Part shown: positions 36,730 to 48,839 of the stretch, piece after piece
How the letters are laid out: each line of letters begins with the position of its first letter
Numbering within the stretch: position 1 is the stretch's first letter
Source: Allorhizobium sonneratiae
GTDB taxonomy: Bacteria > Pseudomonadota > Alphaproteobacteria > Rhizobiales > Rhizobiaceae
Assembly: GCF_023700755.1 (NCBI RefSeq)
Contig: NZ_JAMKOJ010000005.1
Span: forward strand, 210,659-274,658
DNA: 64,000 nucleotides
Reading direction: 5' to 3'
The notes under the pieces: generated by a model
Told to the model about the DNA's origin: nothing
The model's database searches: none
The model's input: only the letters and a program-made list of their open reading frames with translations
Position numbers and translations under genes: made by a program

Positions 36730-37641
36730 TTATGGGTAAATTGCGTTTGTCTGTTTCCCGGATGGTTTCGTCTTCGCCCTGTCTGGAAAGCTTGCCATAA
36801 CGGCCTGCACCTTGTGCTGAATGGCGCGACAGAGGTCATTGAGCGGCGCGATTTTCAATTTTCGACATAACAGCACGAATTCAAGTTCGCCAAGAATCGG
36901 CAGATCGGGAAAATCCAGACACTCCTGCAGACCGTTGGGCGCAAGCAGGCGGGCATGAGCCATCATGCCAAGCCCGATTCGGGCAGCCGCAGCAAGACCG
37001 TTCAGCGTGCTGCTGCTGAAGGCGATACGCCAGGGTTGATTTGTTCTGGCCATGGCCTCAACGGCCCTGAAACGGGTAATGCTGGGCGGTGGATAAAGCA
37101 CAAGCTGGTTTTCGCCATTTTTGACAACGGGTTCCCCGGTGGATGATAGCCAGACAAGAGGCTCGCGCCAGATCAGGTCTCCTTTGGTCAGACTCTGGGG
37201 GCCGCGTTTGCACAAGACAATGTCCAGTCCGCCTTCCTCGAACTTTTTGATCAGGTCTTCACTCAGCGCGATGGTGAAGTCGATGTCGATATCCGGATAA
37301 TCTGCCGTGAAGGCGCGGATGACACCCGGCAACCATTCGGTGACAAGATCTTCCGACGCGCCAAACCGGAGGCTATGACGCTTGCCGGTGGACTCAAAGA
37401 AAAACCGGGCCTTTTCCGTGGTGTCGAGGATGGATTTGGCAAAAGGCACCATGGCCTCACCATGCTGCGTCAGTGCCAGTGAATGGGTGTCTCTCTGAAA
37501 CAGACGCTGACCGGCAAATTGCTCCAGCCGCTTGATATGCTCGCTGACGGTGGGTTGGGAAAGCCGCAAAATCCGGGCTGCCCCGGAAAAACTGCCGCAA
37601 TCGATCACGGTTACAAAGGTTTTCAGATGTAATGGGTCCAT
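36730..37641 (-). CDS. LysR-family transcriptional regulator upstream of oxdC
   Basis: A 303-residue LTTR with the N-terminal helix-turn-helix (DPLHLKTFVTVIDCGSFSGA and LRLSQPTVSEHIKRLEQ) and effector domain. The ATG at 37641 is preferred to 37656, giving the normal start MDPLHLKTF. It lies 112 bases upstream of oxdC on the same strand, so it may regulate oxalate decarboxylase, which is inference. The gcvP terminator separates it from the genes upstream. Confidence 0.9.
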   Translation of the reverse strand: MDPLHLKTFVTVIDCGSFSGAARILRLSQPTVSEHIKRLEQFAGQRLFQRDTHSLALTQHGEAMVPFAKSILDTTEKARFFFESTGKRHSLRFGASEDLVTEWLPGVIRAFTADYPDIDIDFTIALSEDLIKKFEEGGLDIVLCKRGPQSLTKGDLIWREPLVWLSSTGEPVVKNGENQLVLYPPPSITRFRAVEAMARTNQPWRIAFSSSTLNGLAAAARIGLGMMAHARLLAPNGLQECLDFPDLPILGELEFVLLCRKLKIAPLNDLCRAIQHKVQAVMASFPDRAKTKPSGKQTNAIYP

Positions 37642-37750
37642 CGCAAACGCTCTCAATCCGTTCGAGGAGAAAACTTTGCGGAAACAATATCAACCTTTGC
37701 GAGAGAATGTGACAAAAATCATTTTTGCGGTGCAATATCAATGACCTCAT

Positions 37751-37778
37751 AAAAAACCCCATCCCGGATGGGATGGGG
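37751..37778 (-). terminator. Rho-independent terminator after gcvP
   Basis: A 9-bp stem (CCCCATCCC / GGGATGGGG, four-base loop) followed on the minus strand by six T. It ends the gcvTHP operon. Confidence 0.93.
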
Positions 37779-37814
37779 CTATACAGGCTGTTCGTTCTGA
37801 GGATCGGAATGAGA

Positions 37815-40669
<2,855 letters not shown>

Positions 40670-40673
<4 letters not shown>

Positions 40674-41032
40674 GCGATCAGCTCGTTATAGGCGGCTTCA
40701 TCGAGAAGGCTGTTGGCGTCGGCGGCGTTCGACAGCTTCAGCTTGTAGAACCAGCCCGCACCCTGCGGGTCGGAATTGACCAGCGACGGATCATCAACAA
40801 TCGCCGGATTGATCTCAACCACTTCTCCGTCCAGCGGACAATAAACGTCAGAGGCCGCCTTGACGCTTTCGACCGTGGCGGACGACGCATCCTTGGCAAA
40901 GGTGGCGCCGACTTCCGGCAGCTCCACAAACACCAGATCGCCAAGCTGGCCAGCCGCATGGGCGGTAATGCCAACCGTGGCAACATCGCCTTCGATCTTC
41001 AGCCATTCATGTTCAGGGGTGAATTTCAGCAT
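40670..41032 (-). CDS. gcvH: Glycine cleavage system H protein
   Basis: A 120-residue lipoyl carrier that shuttles the aminomethyl group between P, T and L proteins. The lipoylated lysine lies in [17 protein letters not shown]; start [14 protein letters not shown] is canonical with the ATG at 41032 (AGAGA site upstream); the longer open frame is not used. Sixteen bases separate it from gcvT and it overlaps gcvP. Confidence 0.97.
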
Positions 41033-41048
41033 GGGTCTCTCCGCAGGA

Positions 41049-42188
41049 TCAGCGTTTATAGGTGGGAATGATGAAAGGAAGCGCCGCAACGGTGACGGCG
41101 AGATATTTGCCGCGAACCTCTGCGAAAATCTGCGTGCCGGGGGCAGCAAAGCTCACCGGCACATAGCCCATGGCAACAGGACCTTCGACACTTGGCCCAA
41201 AGCCGCCGGAGGTGACCTCGCCGATCTCGGTCTGGCCGTCTGCATCGGCATAGAGTTTGGCATGGCCGCGCACCGGGGCCTTGCCGTCCGGCTTCAGGCC
41301 GACGCGGCGGCGCGTGGTGCCGTTCTGCAATTCACCGAGAATGCGCGAAGCGCCGGGAAAGCCGCCTTCGCGCGCGCCGCCGCTGCGGCGGGCTTTCTGG
41401 ATGGCCCATTCCAGGGAAGCCTCGATGGGCGAGGTGGTCGTGTCGATGTCGTTTCCATAGAGGCAGAGACCGGCTTCCAGCCGAAGCGAATCGCGTGCGC
41501 CAAGACCGATCGGTTGGCAATCGGGATGCTCCAGCAGAGCCTTGGCCAAAGCCTCTGCCTTGTCGGCGGGAACGGAAATTTCAAACCCGTCCTCGCCGGA
41601 ATAACCGGAGCGGGAAACGATGCAGGTGACGTCATGCAGCGGGATCTCGCGGACATCCATAAACGTCATACCCGACACGCCCGCCCATAATTCGGCCAGC
41701 ACCGCTTCGGCACGTGGGCCTTGAAGGGCGAGGAGAGCGCGATCGTCCAGAAGCTCGATGGTGCAGCTGTCGGAAAGATGCGTCTGCATATGGGCAAGGT
41801 CTGCTTCCTTGCAGGCGGCATTGACCACGACAAAGAGATGGTCGCCGCGATTGGTGATCATCAGATCGTCGAGAATGCCGCCGGTTTCATCGGTGAAGAA
41901 ACCATAACGCTGGCGACCTTGCTTCAGGCCGAGAATATCGACCGGCACAAGGCTTTCCAGCGCCAGTGCCGCATCCTCCAGCTTGCCGCTTTTCGGTGTC
42001 AGCTTGACCTGCCCCATATGGGACACGTCGAAAAGTCCAGCACTTTCACGCGTTTGCAGATGTTCTTTCAGCACGCCTGCCGGATATTGTACCGGCATAT
42101 CGTAACCGGCAAAGGGCACCATGCGCGCGCCGAGTGCAACATGAAGATCGTAAAGCGGCGTGCGTTTAAGGGGGGTAGGGTCGGTCAA
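41049..42188 (-). CDS. gcvT: Glycine cleavage system T protein (aminomethyltransferase)
   Basis: About 379 residues; releases ammonia from the H-bound intermediate and makes 5,10-methylenetetrahydrofolate. Family segments [30 protein letters not shown] and [11 protein letters not shown] are present. Two starts compete: a TTG at 42188 with GGAGG five bases upstream, and an ATG at 42254 which adds 22 proline-rich residues and touches the end of the riboswitch. The TTG is preferred because it leaves a normal leader between aptamer and gene and yields a typical N-terminus, but this is not certain. Confidence 0.93.
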   Translation of the reverse strand: MTDPTPLKRTPLYDLHVALGARMVPFAGYDMPVQYPAGVLKEHLQTRESAGLFDVSHMGQVKLTPKSGKLEDAALALESLVPVDILGLKQGRQRYGFFTDETGGILDDLMITNRGDHLFVVVNAACKEADLAHMQTHLSDSCTIELLDDRALLALQGPRAEAVLAELWAGVSGMTFMDVREIPLHDVTCIVSRSGYSGEDGFEISVPADKAEALAKALLEHPDCQPIGLGARDSLRLEAGLCLYGNDIDTTTSPIEASLEWAIQKARRSGGAREGGFPGASRILGELQNGTTRRRVGLKPDGKAPVRGHAKLYADADGQTEIGEVTSGGFGPSVEGPVAMGYVPVSFAAPGTQIFAEVRGKYLAVTVAALPFIIPTYKR

Positions 42189-42257
42189 GGGCACCTCCGG
42201 TTTGTGCGGCTTTGCCTGCACAGGCTCAGGTCTTGGCACGATGTGCCGGTTCATGAG

Positions 42258-42417
42258 CCCCCTCTGTCCCTTTGCCTGAGATTGTTATCCCTTCGGCGTG
42301 GCCTGCCTTGCGGCAAACCTCTCTCCAGAGTCCGTATGCGCCTTGTGGTCCTTTCGCCTGAGAGTTTCCGGGGCGGTTGCTCCTTCGGCACCGGATTAAA
42401 CCGGTTTCTCCCGACAA
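42258..42417 (-). promoter_or_regulatory. Tandem glycine riboswitch upstream of gcvTHP
   Basis: Read on the minus strand, two glycine aptamers follow each other. The first has CGGGAGAAACCGG, GCCGAAGGAGCAA and CTCTCAGGCGAAAGGAC; the second GGAGAGAGG, GCCGAAGGGATAACAATC and CTCAGGCAAAGGGACAGAG. These are the conserved cores of the class. It would turn on glycine cleavage when glycine is abundant. The expression platform is probably the stretch between 42257 and the gcvT ribosome site. Confidence 0.95.
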
Positions 42418-42621
42418 GGTCATGACGGCATTATCCGTCACGCGGGTCACTTGGCAAGAGGGAGATGTCGCATGGACGAAAATAATTGTCGGAAAAAGCT
42501 GCGCTTGCTTTTTGTATCAACCGATCTCATGCTGTCGATAAAGAATTGAAAGACCATAAGCTTTTGTTTTCTGCACTTGCGTTATCCATTTTCACAGGAC
42601 CGTGCTTCAGGAGGAGAAATC

Positions 42622-43194
42622 ATGCGTCTTTATCATATCGCGCCTGTGGTGGCGGCGATCCTGACCTTGCCTGTCAGTTCCATGGCCGCGTCCGCGACGA
42701 CGGCAAAGCCGGGCGATGCGATGAAAACCATGCCGATGGACATGACGCAGGATAAAAGCGCGGCCGCGCCCATGCCAAGCGATGAGAAGGCGATGGACAG
42801 CGTGCAAGCCGGTGCTCTGATGCTGACCAATGGCTATATCAGGGCCATGTTGCCCGGTCAGCCGGTTGGTGGCGGCTATCTCACCATCAAGAACGATGGC
42901 AAGACACCGGACAGGCTGCTTTCAGTCGAGTCGCCCGCTGCAGGCATGGTCGAACTGCATGAAATGACCATGCAGAACAACATCATGAAAATGCGCCGGA
43001 TTGCCGGTGGGATTGAGATCAAGCCAGGAGAGATGCTGATGATGAAGCCGGGTGGCTATCATCTGATGTTCATGAAGGTGAACAAGCCCTTTGCCGACGG
43101 CGATCTGGTGCCGGTGACGCTGACCTTCGACAAGGCGGGGAGCGTTCAGGTGTTCATGCCCGTGGTCTCAGCCAAGGGCAAGTCACATCCATAA
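42622..43194 (+). CDS. Periplasmic copper chaperone PCu(A)C
   Basis: About 190 residues with a signal peptide (APVVAAILTLPVSSMAASA), a Met-rich linker (MKTMPMDMTQ), and the DUF461/PCu(A)C domain with HEMTMQNNIMKM and HLMFM, giving the H-M...H-M copper site. Such proteins deliver Cu(I) to cytochrome oxidase in the periplasm. The ATG at 42622 has AGGAGA upstream; the frame is open 15 codons earlier. Long Met-rich insert before the domain adds possible extra copper sites. Confidence 0.9.
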   Translation: MRLYHIAPVVAAILTLPVSSMAASATTAKPGDAMKTMPMDMTQDKSAAAPMPSDEKAMDSVQAGALMLTNGYIRAMLPGQPVGGGYLTIKNDGKTPDRLLSVESPAAGMVELHEMTMQNNIMKMRRIAGGIEIKPGEMLMMKPGGYHLMFMKVNKPFADGDLVPVTLTFDKAGSVQVFMPVVSAKGKSHP

Positions 43195-43388
43195 AGCAGG
43201 CCGTATGTCCTGTGATCTTTTCATCGGCAGACAGCGGCGTTTGTCGTCCATATGATTTTTTGCGCCCGGCACCCTTGATTTGCGAGGGCGCACTGGCCCA
43301 AAACGGATTGATAGATGATTTCAGGCATCGTGCCTTCTCAAACGCAAGGCGTGAGCAGGCCATAGCACAATCCGGCAGGAGTTCTAAA

Positions 43389-43715
43389 ATGGCATCATTC
43401 TTTTCCAAAATCCTGTCCGCCGTCACTGGCGGCGCTGGCCAGCAGGAGAGCGAAACCGCATCCGCGACCGAAGCGCATCTCCACGGTGATGTGCGGATTT
43501 ATCCCGAACCGATCAAGGAAGGCAGCCAGTTCCGCCTCGCAGGCAGGATTGAAAAGGATGTGAATGGGGAAACGCTGGTCCGCAGCTTCATTCGCGCCGA
43601 TGTTTTTTCCAGTCGGGATGATGCGTTGGAATGCACCCTGCGCAAGGCAAAACAGATCATCGACCAGAGCGGTGGAGCGCTGTTTGCCGATGGCGAAAAG
43701 ACCCGCAATATCTGA
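43389..43715 (+). CDS. HlyU-family protein
   Basis: A 108-residue protein with the HlyU family core: YPEPIKEGSQFRLAGRIEKD, then LVRSFIRADVFSSRDDALE and KAKQIIDQSGGALF. HlyU in Vibrio activates haemolysin genes; rhizobial members are unstudied small proteins. ATG at 43389 follows AGGAG (43376-43380) at eight bases. The longer frame from 43212 is not supported. Confidence 0.85.
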   Translation: MASFFSKILSAVTGGAGQQESETASATEAHLHGDVRIYPEPIKEGSQFRLAGRIEKDVNGETLVRSFIRADVFSSRDDALECTLRKAKQIIDQSGGALFADGEKTRNI

Positions 43716-43816
43716 TCATCAAAATCTGATCATCAAAGGTGTGAGCCTTTGCCTTGATCCGGGCGAGGGCTGAAAGCGCGGCGCATTCTATTGGCGCGCT
43801 TTAGCTCTTATGTTTC

Positions 43817-43967
43817 GCATGTCCGTTATCGTTTTATTGAGGGCAATAAAACGCGACATGCCTTACAGCATCGTGCGCTTTATCAAGCGTACATAAGATG
43901 CTGTAACACTTTCAATCGATTGCATAATTCCTTAAATCGATTCCGATTTAAGGAATTATGCAATCGA
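43817..43967. repeat. Cluster of three intergenic palindromes
   Basis: First, a CATGTC...GACATG element (43818-43860) enclosing CGTTTTATTG / CAATAAAACG, the same plan as the element at 17832-17881. Second, TTACAGCATC / GATGCTGTAA (43863-43872, 43897-43906). Third, a near-perfect long hairpin, arms 43917-43939 and 43944-43966 (23 bp, perfect, ATTC loop), starting CGATTGCATAATTCC. The three sit end to end between the HlyU gene and a terminator; no coding role is visible. Confidence 0.75.
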
Positions 43968-43977
43968 AAATAACAGA

Positions 43978-44017
43978 AAAGCGCGCTGCCTTGAACCGGA
44001 GTGAGGCAGCGCGCTTT
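43978..44017. terminator. Bidirectional terminator
   Basis: A 10-bp GC stem (GCGCGCTGCC / GGCAGCGCGC, 14-base loop) flanked by AAAA and TTT so that it gives a T run on both strands. On the minus strand it follows the small gene at 44081-44233. Confidence 0.75.
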
Positions 44018-44080
44018 CAAACGCAATTGGAACGTCAACCGTCAGCACAAACGTCTTTTGACGTTCGACAAAAAATGGGC

Positions 44081-44233
44081 TCAGCGGTTGAAGCTGTCGT
44101 AGCTGGCTGTCATCGACGGGCCATACATGGAAGCGGTTTTCTGCTCGTTCATGTGAAAACCGATGCTGGTGGCAAGCATGGCGCCAATCAGAGCAGTCCA
44201 AACAAGATTGATCATCGCAACTTTGTCGAGCAT
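44081..44233 (-). CDS. Small membrane protein, 50 residues
   Basis: The minus-strand ATG at 44233, with AAGGA nine bases upstream, opens 50 codons. Residues 5-25 form a hydrophobic helix (VAMINLVWTALIGAMLATSIG), followed by a polar Met/Ser/Tyr-rich tail ending SYDSFNR. A second ATG three codons earlier (44242) is possible. The reading frame is followed by a bidirectional terminator, supporting a real transcript. I do not recognise a family; function unknown. Confidence 0.55.
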   Translation of the reverse strand: MLDKVAMINLVWTALIGAMLATSIGFHMNEQKTASMYGPSMTASYDSFNR

Positions 44234-44389
44234 TTTCTTCATCCTTCATGTGAGCAACCAGACTGCGAAAAGGCTTGGGAAGAGCCGCGTCTGATTATGG
44301 TTCCGGTGAGCTTGGCTCGCCTTTTACAGAAGCCGGGCTGAAACTGTCCTTAACGCCCCGTTCATCTGCCGTTCATATTCCGGTAAGGT

Positions 44390-44488
44390 TCAGGGCAAAT
44401 CCGTGTCTTCAGGCTGATCCAGCCAATCGATAAGACCTTCAAGTGTCACCGCAGCGATTGCCGAGATACCCAGAGCAAGTGCTAACAT
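44390..44488 (-). CDS. Very small membrane protein, 32 residues
   Basis: The ATG at 44488 has AGAGGA six bases upstream and opens 32 codons: a hydrophobic helix (LALALGISAIAAVTLEGLI) and an acidic tail (DWLDQPEDTDLP). Composition and ribosome site look like a real single-helix microprotein, but length alone gives weak evidence. It lies on the same strand as, and 147 bases upstream of, the 50-residue gene. Confidence 0.4.
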   Translation of the reverse strand: MLALALGISAIAAVTLEGLIDWLDQPEDTDLP

Positions 44489-44789
44489 CGTCGTCCTCTC
44501 GATCATTGAATTGATCATGATGAAAGGTATAAACGCTGCGCCTTGAAGCGCGCCTGAATAGGGCGTTCATAAAGCATTCATGCTTTTGCAAGGACTGGTA
44601 AAAATCAATTAATGATTGTTTTTATTGTAAAAAAATCTCTATTTTTATCGATGCGCGGAGCGATTTTTTGTCAAAGCCTGTTTGTGGTCGGGCTGCAAAG
44701 ACCGAATATGAACAAAAGGAGCGCCTGAAACGCTTGCGGTTCGCGCGGGACCGTGACAAAAGGCGAACGGAAACGATCAGGGCGAAATC
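44489..44789. other. Intergenic region before coaD
   Basis: About 300 A+T-rich bases with no gene. It should carry the promoters of coaD and of the small minus-strand gene. No clear operator or terminator is seen. Confidence 0.3.
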
Positions 44790-45284
44790 ATGACCATTGC
44801 CTTTTATCCCGGCTCCTTCGATCCGATGACCAACGGCCATCTGGACGTTTTGGTGCAATCCCTGAATGTAGCGGAAAAAGTGGTTGTCGGTGTTGGCATT
44901 CATCCTGGCAAAACCCCTTTGTTCAGTTTCGAGGAGCGCGCAGGGCTGATCAGCGCCAGTCTGGCTGCGGCCCTGCCGGACCGGGCAGGGGATATCGAGG
45001 TGATGGCCTTTGACGGTCTTGCCGTCGATGCCGCACGCACGCGAAAAGCGACACTGCTGGTGCGCGGCCTGCGCGACGGCTCCGATCTGGACTATGAAAT
45101 GCAGCTGGCTGGCATGAACCGGAAGCTGGCCAGCGATATCCAGACGATTTTTCTACCCGCAGGTGCGGAGTCTCGGCCTATAACAGCCACATTGGTCAGG
45201 CAGATCGCCAGCATGGGAGGCGATGTCAGCGCCTTTGTTCCCCCACCCGTGCTTGCCGCCCTGACATCGCGGCTCAAAGCCTGA
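44790..45284 (+). CDS. coaD: Phosphopantetheine adenylyltransferase
   Basis: A 164-residue nucleotidyltransferase for the fourth step of coenzyme A synthesis. The N-terminal [17 protein letters not shown] holds the catalytic T/HxGH-type site, followed by [21 protein letters not shown] and [20 protein letters not shown]. It starts the cluster coaD-ppi-ppi-queA-tgt, a conserved order in Rhizobiales. Confidence 0.97.
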   Translation: MTIAFYPGSFDPMTNGHLDVLVQSLNVAEKVVVGVGIHPGKTPLFSFEERAGLISASLAAALPDRAGDIEVMAFDGLAVDAARTRKATLLVRGLRDGSDLDYEMQLAGMNRKLASDIQTIFLPAGAESRPITATLVRQIASMGGDVSAFVPPPVLAALTSRLKA

Positions 45285-45310
45285 CGCTATTAAAAGATGA
45301 TGGAGCCATC

Positions 45311-45880
45311 ATGAAATTTCTGTCTTATGCATTTGCAGCGCTTGTTGCGCTTGCCAGCCCGGTTCTCGCCGCCGACGGCAATGATTATCTGACCATTCAG
45401 CTGAAATCCGGGCCAGTCGTAATTGAGCTTCTGCCGAAGATTGCACCGAAAAGCGTTGAACGGCTGGAAAAGCTCGCCTCCGAAGGCAAATATGACAATG
45501 TTGCTTTTCACCGAGTTATCGAAGGGTTCATGGCCCAGACCGGCGATGTGCAATATGGCAATATGAAAAAGGGCTATGACGCCTCGCGCGTTGGCACCGG
45601 CAGTTCCGACCTGCCGAACCTTCCGGCTGAATTTTCCAAAACGCCCTTCGTGCGCGGCACGGTCGGCATGGCCCGCACGCAGGACCCCAATTCCGCCAAT
45701 TCGCAATTCTTCATCATGTTTGGTGACGGCGCTTTCCTGAACGGCCAGTATACGGTTGTCGGCAAGGTTGTTTCCGGCATGGACAATGTCGACAAGATCA
45801 AGCGCGGTCAGGGCAGCAATGGCGAAGTGTCTGATCCTGACCGGATGATCAAGGTCACGGTCGGTCGCCCGGCGAAATGA
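45311..45880 (+). CDS. Periplasmic peptidyl-prolyl cis-trans isomerase (cyclophilin)
   Basis: A 189-residue cyclophilin with signal peptide (FLSYAFAALVALASPVLAA). The catalytic region VAFHRVIEGFMAQTGDVQYG and the FFIMFGDGAFLNGQYTVVGKV segment are intact. It helps fold periplasmic proteins. It lies 26 bases after coaD and just before a cytoplasmic paralogue. Confidence 0.95.
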   Translation: MKFLSYAFAALVALASPVLAADGNDYLTIQLKSGPVVIELLPKIAPKSVERLEKLASEGKYDNVAFHRVIEGFMAQTGDVQYGNMKKGYDASRVGTGSSDLPNLPAEFSKTPFVRGTVGMARTQDPNSANSQFFIMFGDGAFLNGQYTVVGKVVSGMDNVDKIKRGQGSNGEVSDPDRMIKVTVGRPAK

Positions 45881-45952
45881 ACGCCTGACAGTCATCGTTC
45901 AGGCAATGACAGGGCTCATACATAAAGAGCCCTTAATGACAAGGAGAGAAAC

Positions 45953-46462
45953 ATGGCCGAGATCAAGGATCCGGAAAACACCATCATCATGGAAACCACC
46001 AAGGGCAAGGTGGTCATCAGCCTGTTCCCGGATCTGGCCCCCGGCCATGTTGCCCGGATCAAGGAACTGACCCGCGAAGGTGCCTATGACGGCGTGGTTT
46101 TCCACCGCGTTATCGCCGATTTCATGGCTCAGACCGGTGACGTGCAGTTCGGCAAGCAGGGTGCTGATACATTCAACCCGGCCCGCGCCGGCATGGGCGG
46201 CTCGTCCAAGCCCGACCTGAAGGCCGAATTTTCCGCTACGCCGCATGTGCGCGGCACCTGCTCCATGGCCCGTTCGCAGAACCCGAACTCGGCCAATTCG
46301 CAGTTCTTCATCTGCTTCACCGATGCGCCGTGGCTCAACAAGCAATACTCCGTCTGGGGTCAGGTCATCGAAGGTATGGACGTGATCGACGCCGTCAAGA
46401 AGGGCGAGCCGGTCAAGGATCCCGACTCGATCGTGTCGATGAAGGTTGCCGCGGACGCCTGA
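45953..46462 (+). CDS. Cytoplasmic peptidyl-prolyl cis-trans isomerase (cyclophilin)
   Basis: A 169-residue cyclophilin without signal peptide; the catalytic segment VVFHRVIADFMAQTGDVQFG and FFICFTDAPWLNKQYSVWGQ are clear. It is a paralogue of the preceding gene, from which it differs by lack of export signal. GGAGAG lies upstream of the ATG. A strong terminator follows, so queA has its own start or relies on read-through. Confidence 0.96.
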   Translation: MAEIKDPENTIIMETTKGKVVISLFPDLAPGHVARIKELTREGAYDGVVFHRVIADFMAQTGDVQFGKQGADTFNPARAGMGGSSKPDLKAEFSATPHVRGTCSMARSQNPNSANSQFFICFTDAPWLNKQYSVWGQVIEGMDVIDAVKKGEPVKDPDSIVSMKVAADA

Positions 46463-46480
46463 ACCTGACATTTTCCTGGA

Positions 46481-46513
46481 CCCGCCCGGCGTGATCAATG
46501 CCGGGCGGGTTTT
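46481..46513 (+). terminator. Rho-independent terminator after the second cyclophilin gene
   Basis: A perfect 10-bp GC stem (CCCGCCCGGC / GCCGGGCGGG), nine-base loop, then four T. Confidence 0.9.
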
Positions 46514-46538
46514 CGCGTTTCAAGATCTGTGAAAAATC

Positions 46539-47630
46539 ATGCGTGTAGACCTGTTCGATTTCGACTTGCCTGAGGATAACATTGCGCTGCGGCCCGCAAG
46601 CCCGCGCGACCATGCACGCTTTCTGATTGTGCGTCCGCAGAACGAGCCGGAATTGCAGGATGCGCATGTCTACGATCTGCCGTCTTTTCTCAGGCCCGGT
46701 GACGCGCTGGTCTTCAACGATACCAAGGTTATTCCAGCCCAGCTCGAAGGGTTTCGCCTGCGTGAGGGGGCTGAGCGGACGCCCGTTTCCTGCACCTTGC
46801 ATATGCGGGTAGCTGCCAATCGCTGGAAAGCTTTTGCCCGTCCCGGCAAGCGGATCAAGCAGGGCGACCGGATCGTGTTTGGCGGCTCTGACAACACTGC
46901 CTGCCTGCTCGGCGAACTGATCGCCACCGTGGCCGAAAAAGGCGAGGCGGGCGAAATCGATCTTGCCTTCGATCTTTCCGGTCCCGATCTCGATCAGGCG
47001 ATTGCCACGGTCGGCCATATTCCGCTGCCGCCCTATATCGCGGCCAAACGGCCGGAAGATGAGCGCGACCGCAGCGATTACCAGACCATGTATGCCCGAG
47101 AAGAAGGAGCCGTGGCCGCCCCAACCGCTGGCCTGCATTTTACGCCTGCCCTGTTTGACGCACTCGACAAGGCCGGGATTGAACGGCATTTCGTCACTTT
47201 GCATGTCGGGGCAGGCACATTTTTGCCGGTCAAGGCGGACGATACGACCGAGCACAAGATGCATCACGAAATCGGCCATGTCTCGGAAAAGACGGCAGCG
47301 GCTCTCAATGCTGTCAGAGCGCGGGGCGGGCGGATCGTCTCTGTCGGCACGACTTCACTCAGATTGCTGGAAAGTGCCGTCAACGAGGCGGGCGAAATCC
47401 TCCCCTGGTCCGGCGCGACCGATATTTTCATCACGCCGGGCTATCGCTTCAAGGCGATCGATGTGCTGATGACCAATTTTCACCTGCCGAAATCGACGCT
47501 GTTCATGCTGGTTTCGGCCTTTGCCGGTCTGGAGACGATGCGCCGCGCCTACGCGCACGCCATCGCCACCGGCTATCGATTCTATTCCTATGGCGATTCA
47601 AGCCTGCTCTTCCGGAAAGACAAAGAATAA
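46539..47630 (+). CDS. queA: S-adenosylmethionine:tRNA ribosyltransferase-isomerase
   Basis: A 363-residue enzyme that converts preQ1 in tRNA to epoxyqueuosine using the ribosyl group of SAM. Family segments: [19 protein letters not shown] at the start, [36 protein letters not shown] and [17 protein letters not shown]. Its stop shares one base with the tgt start (TAATG), so the two are translationally coupled. Confidence 0.97.
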   Translation: MRVDLFDFDLPEDNIALRPASPRDHARFLIVRPQNEPELQDAHVYDLPSFLRPGDALVFNDTKVIPAQLEGFRLREGAERTPVSCTLHMRVAANRWKAFARPGKRIKQGDRIVFGGSDNTACLLGELIATVAEKGEAGEIDLAFDLSGPDLDQAIATVGHIPLPPYIAAKRPEDERDRSDYQTMYAREEGAVAAPTAGLHFTPALFDALDKAGIERHFVTLHVGAGTFLPVKADDTTEHKMHHEIGHVSEKTAAALNAVRARGGRIVSVGTTSLRLLESAVNEAGEILPWSGATDIFITPGYRFKAIDVLMTNFHLPKSTLFMLVSAFAGLETMRRAYAHAIATGYRFYSYGDSSLLFRKDKE

Positions 47631-48760
47631 TGAGCGAGCAGTTCACCTTCACCCTCAAGGCCACCAGCGGCAAGGCGCGGCTTGGCGAAATCACCATGCC
47701 GCGCGGCACGATCCGCACACCGGCCTTCATGCCGGTCGGTACCGTCGGTACGGTCAAGGCCATGTATCTCGATCAGGTGCGCGAGGGCGGGGCCGACATC
47801 ATCCTCGGCAATACCTATCATCTGATGCTGCGCCCCGGACCGGAGCGGGTGGCGCGGCTGGGTGGCCTGCATGAGCTGATCCGTTGGCCACATCCGATCC
47901 TGACCGACAGCGGCGGTTTTCAGGTCATGTCGCTTTCCGGCCTGCGCAAGCTGGATGAGCAGGGCGTGACCTTCAAGAGCCATGTCGATGGCTCGTTGCA
48001 TCACATGTCGCCGGAACGGTCCATCGAAATTCAGGGCATGCTGGACAGCGATATCCAGATGCAGCTCGACGAATGCGTGGCACTGCCCGCCGAACCGCGC
48101 GAGATTGAGCGCGCCATGGAAATGTCGCTGCGCTGGGCCGAGCGTTGCCGCGTTGCCTTCGGCAATCAGCCGGGCAAGGCGATGTTCGGCATTGTGCAGG
48201 GCGGCGATCAGCCTGCCTTGCGCATCCGTTCGGCGGAAGGGCTGAAACAGCTCGATCTCAAGGGCTATGCCGTGGGTGGTCTCGCTGTCGGCGAACCGCA
48301 GGATGTGATGCTCGCCATGCTCGACACCACGCTGCCGGTGTTGCCGACGGAAAAGCCGCGCTACCTGATGGGCGTCGGCACGCCGGACGATATTCTGAAA
48401 TCCGTGGCACTCGGCATTGATATGTTCGATTGCGTCATGCCGACCCGCTCCGGCCGCCATGGTCTGGCCTTTACCCGCCGTGGCAAGGTGAATATCCGCA
48501 ATGCCCGCCATGCCGAGGATATGCGGCCGCTGGACGACGAATCCTCCTGTCCCGCATCCCGCGATTATTCCCGCGCCTATCTGCATCATCTGGTGCGCGC
48601 CAATGAGGCTTTGGGCGGCATGTTGCTGTCGTGGAACAATCTTTCCTATTATCAGGAGTTGATGCAGGGCATCCGCAAGGCGATTGCCGAAAACCGATTC
48701 GAGGATTTCAAGGCGGAAACGCTGGACATGTGGGCGAGGGGCGATATCGACCCTGTGTAA
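47630..48760 (+). CDS. tgt: tRNA-guanine transglycosylase, zinc ligands mostly missing
   Basis: A 376-residue enzyme that exchanges the wobble guanine in GUN anticodons for preQ1. The catalytic parts look normal: [18 protein letters not shown], the base-binding GGLAVGEPQ region and MPTRSGRHG. The structural zinc site, normally C-x-C-x2-C plus a His 26 residues later, reads S305, C307, S310 and Asn336 ([18 protein letters not shown] ... LSWNNL). Three of four ligands are thus absent. The overall length is normal, so the protein is likely functional without zinc there. Confidence 0.95.
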   Translation: MSEQFTFTLKATSGKARLGEITMPRGTIRTPAFMPVGTVGTVKAMYLDQVREGGADIILGNTYHLMLRPGPERVARLGGLHELIRWPHPILTDSGGFQVMSLSGLRKLDEQGVTFKSHVDGSLHHMSPERSIEIQGMLDSDIQMQLDECVALPAEPREIERAMEMSLRWAERCRVAFGNQPGKAMFGIVQGGDQPALRIRSAEGLKQLDLKGYAVGGLAVGEPQDVMLAMLDTTLPVLPTEKPRYLMGVGTPDDILKSVALGIDMFDCVMPTRSGRHGLAFTRRGKVNIRNARHAEDMRPLDDESSCPASRDYSRAYLHHLVRANEALGGMLLSWNNLSYYQELMQGIRKAIAENRFEDFKAETLDMWARGDIDPV

Positions 48761-48787
48761 AGCCTTGCCCGTCACACCTTCATAAAT

Positions 48788-48822
48788 AAGACCGCGCCTT
48801 CGTAAGAAGGCGCGGTCTTTTC
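48788..48822 (+). terminator. Rho-independent terminator after tgt
   Basis: A perfect 14-bp stem (AAGACCGCGCCTTC and complement), GTAA loop, then T run. It lies between convergent tgt and aapP and may serve both. Confidence 0.93.
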
Positions 48823-48839
48823 GTTCATACATCAAAAAA

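Noticed and set aside
43817..43967. CRISPR array
   Set aside because: The repeats are palindromes of different sequence without equal spacers, and no cas gene is in the window.
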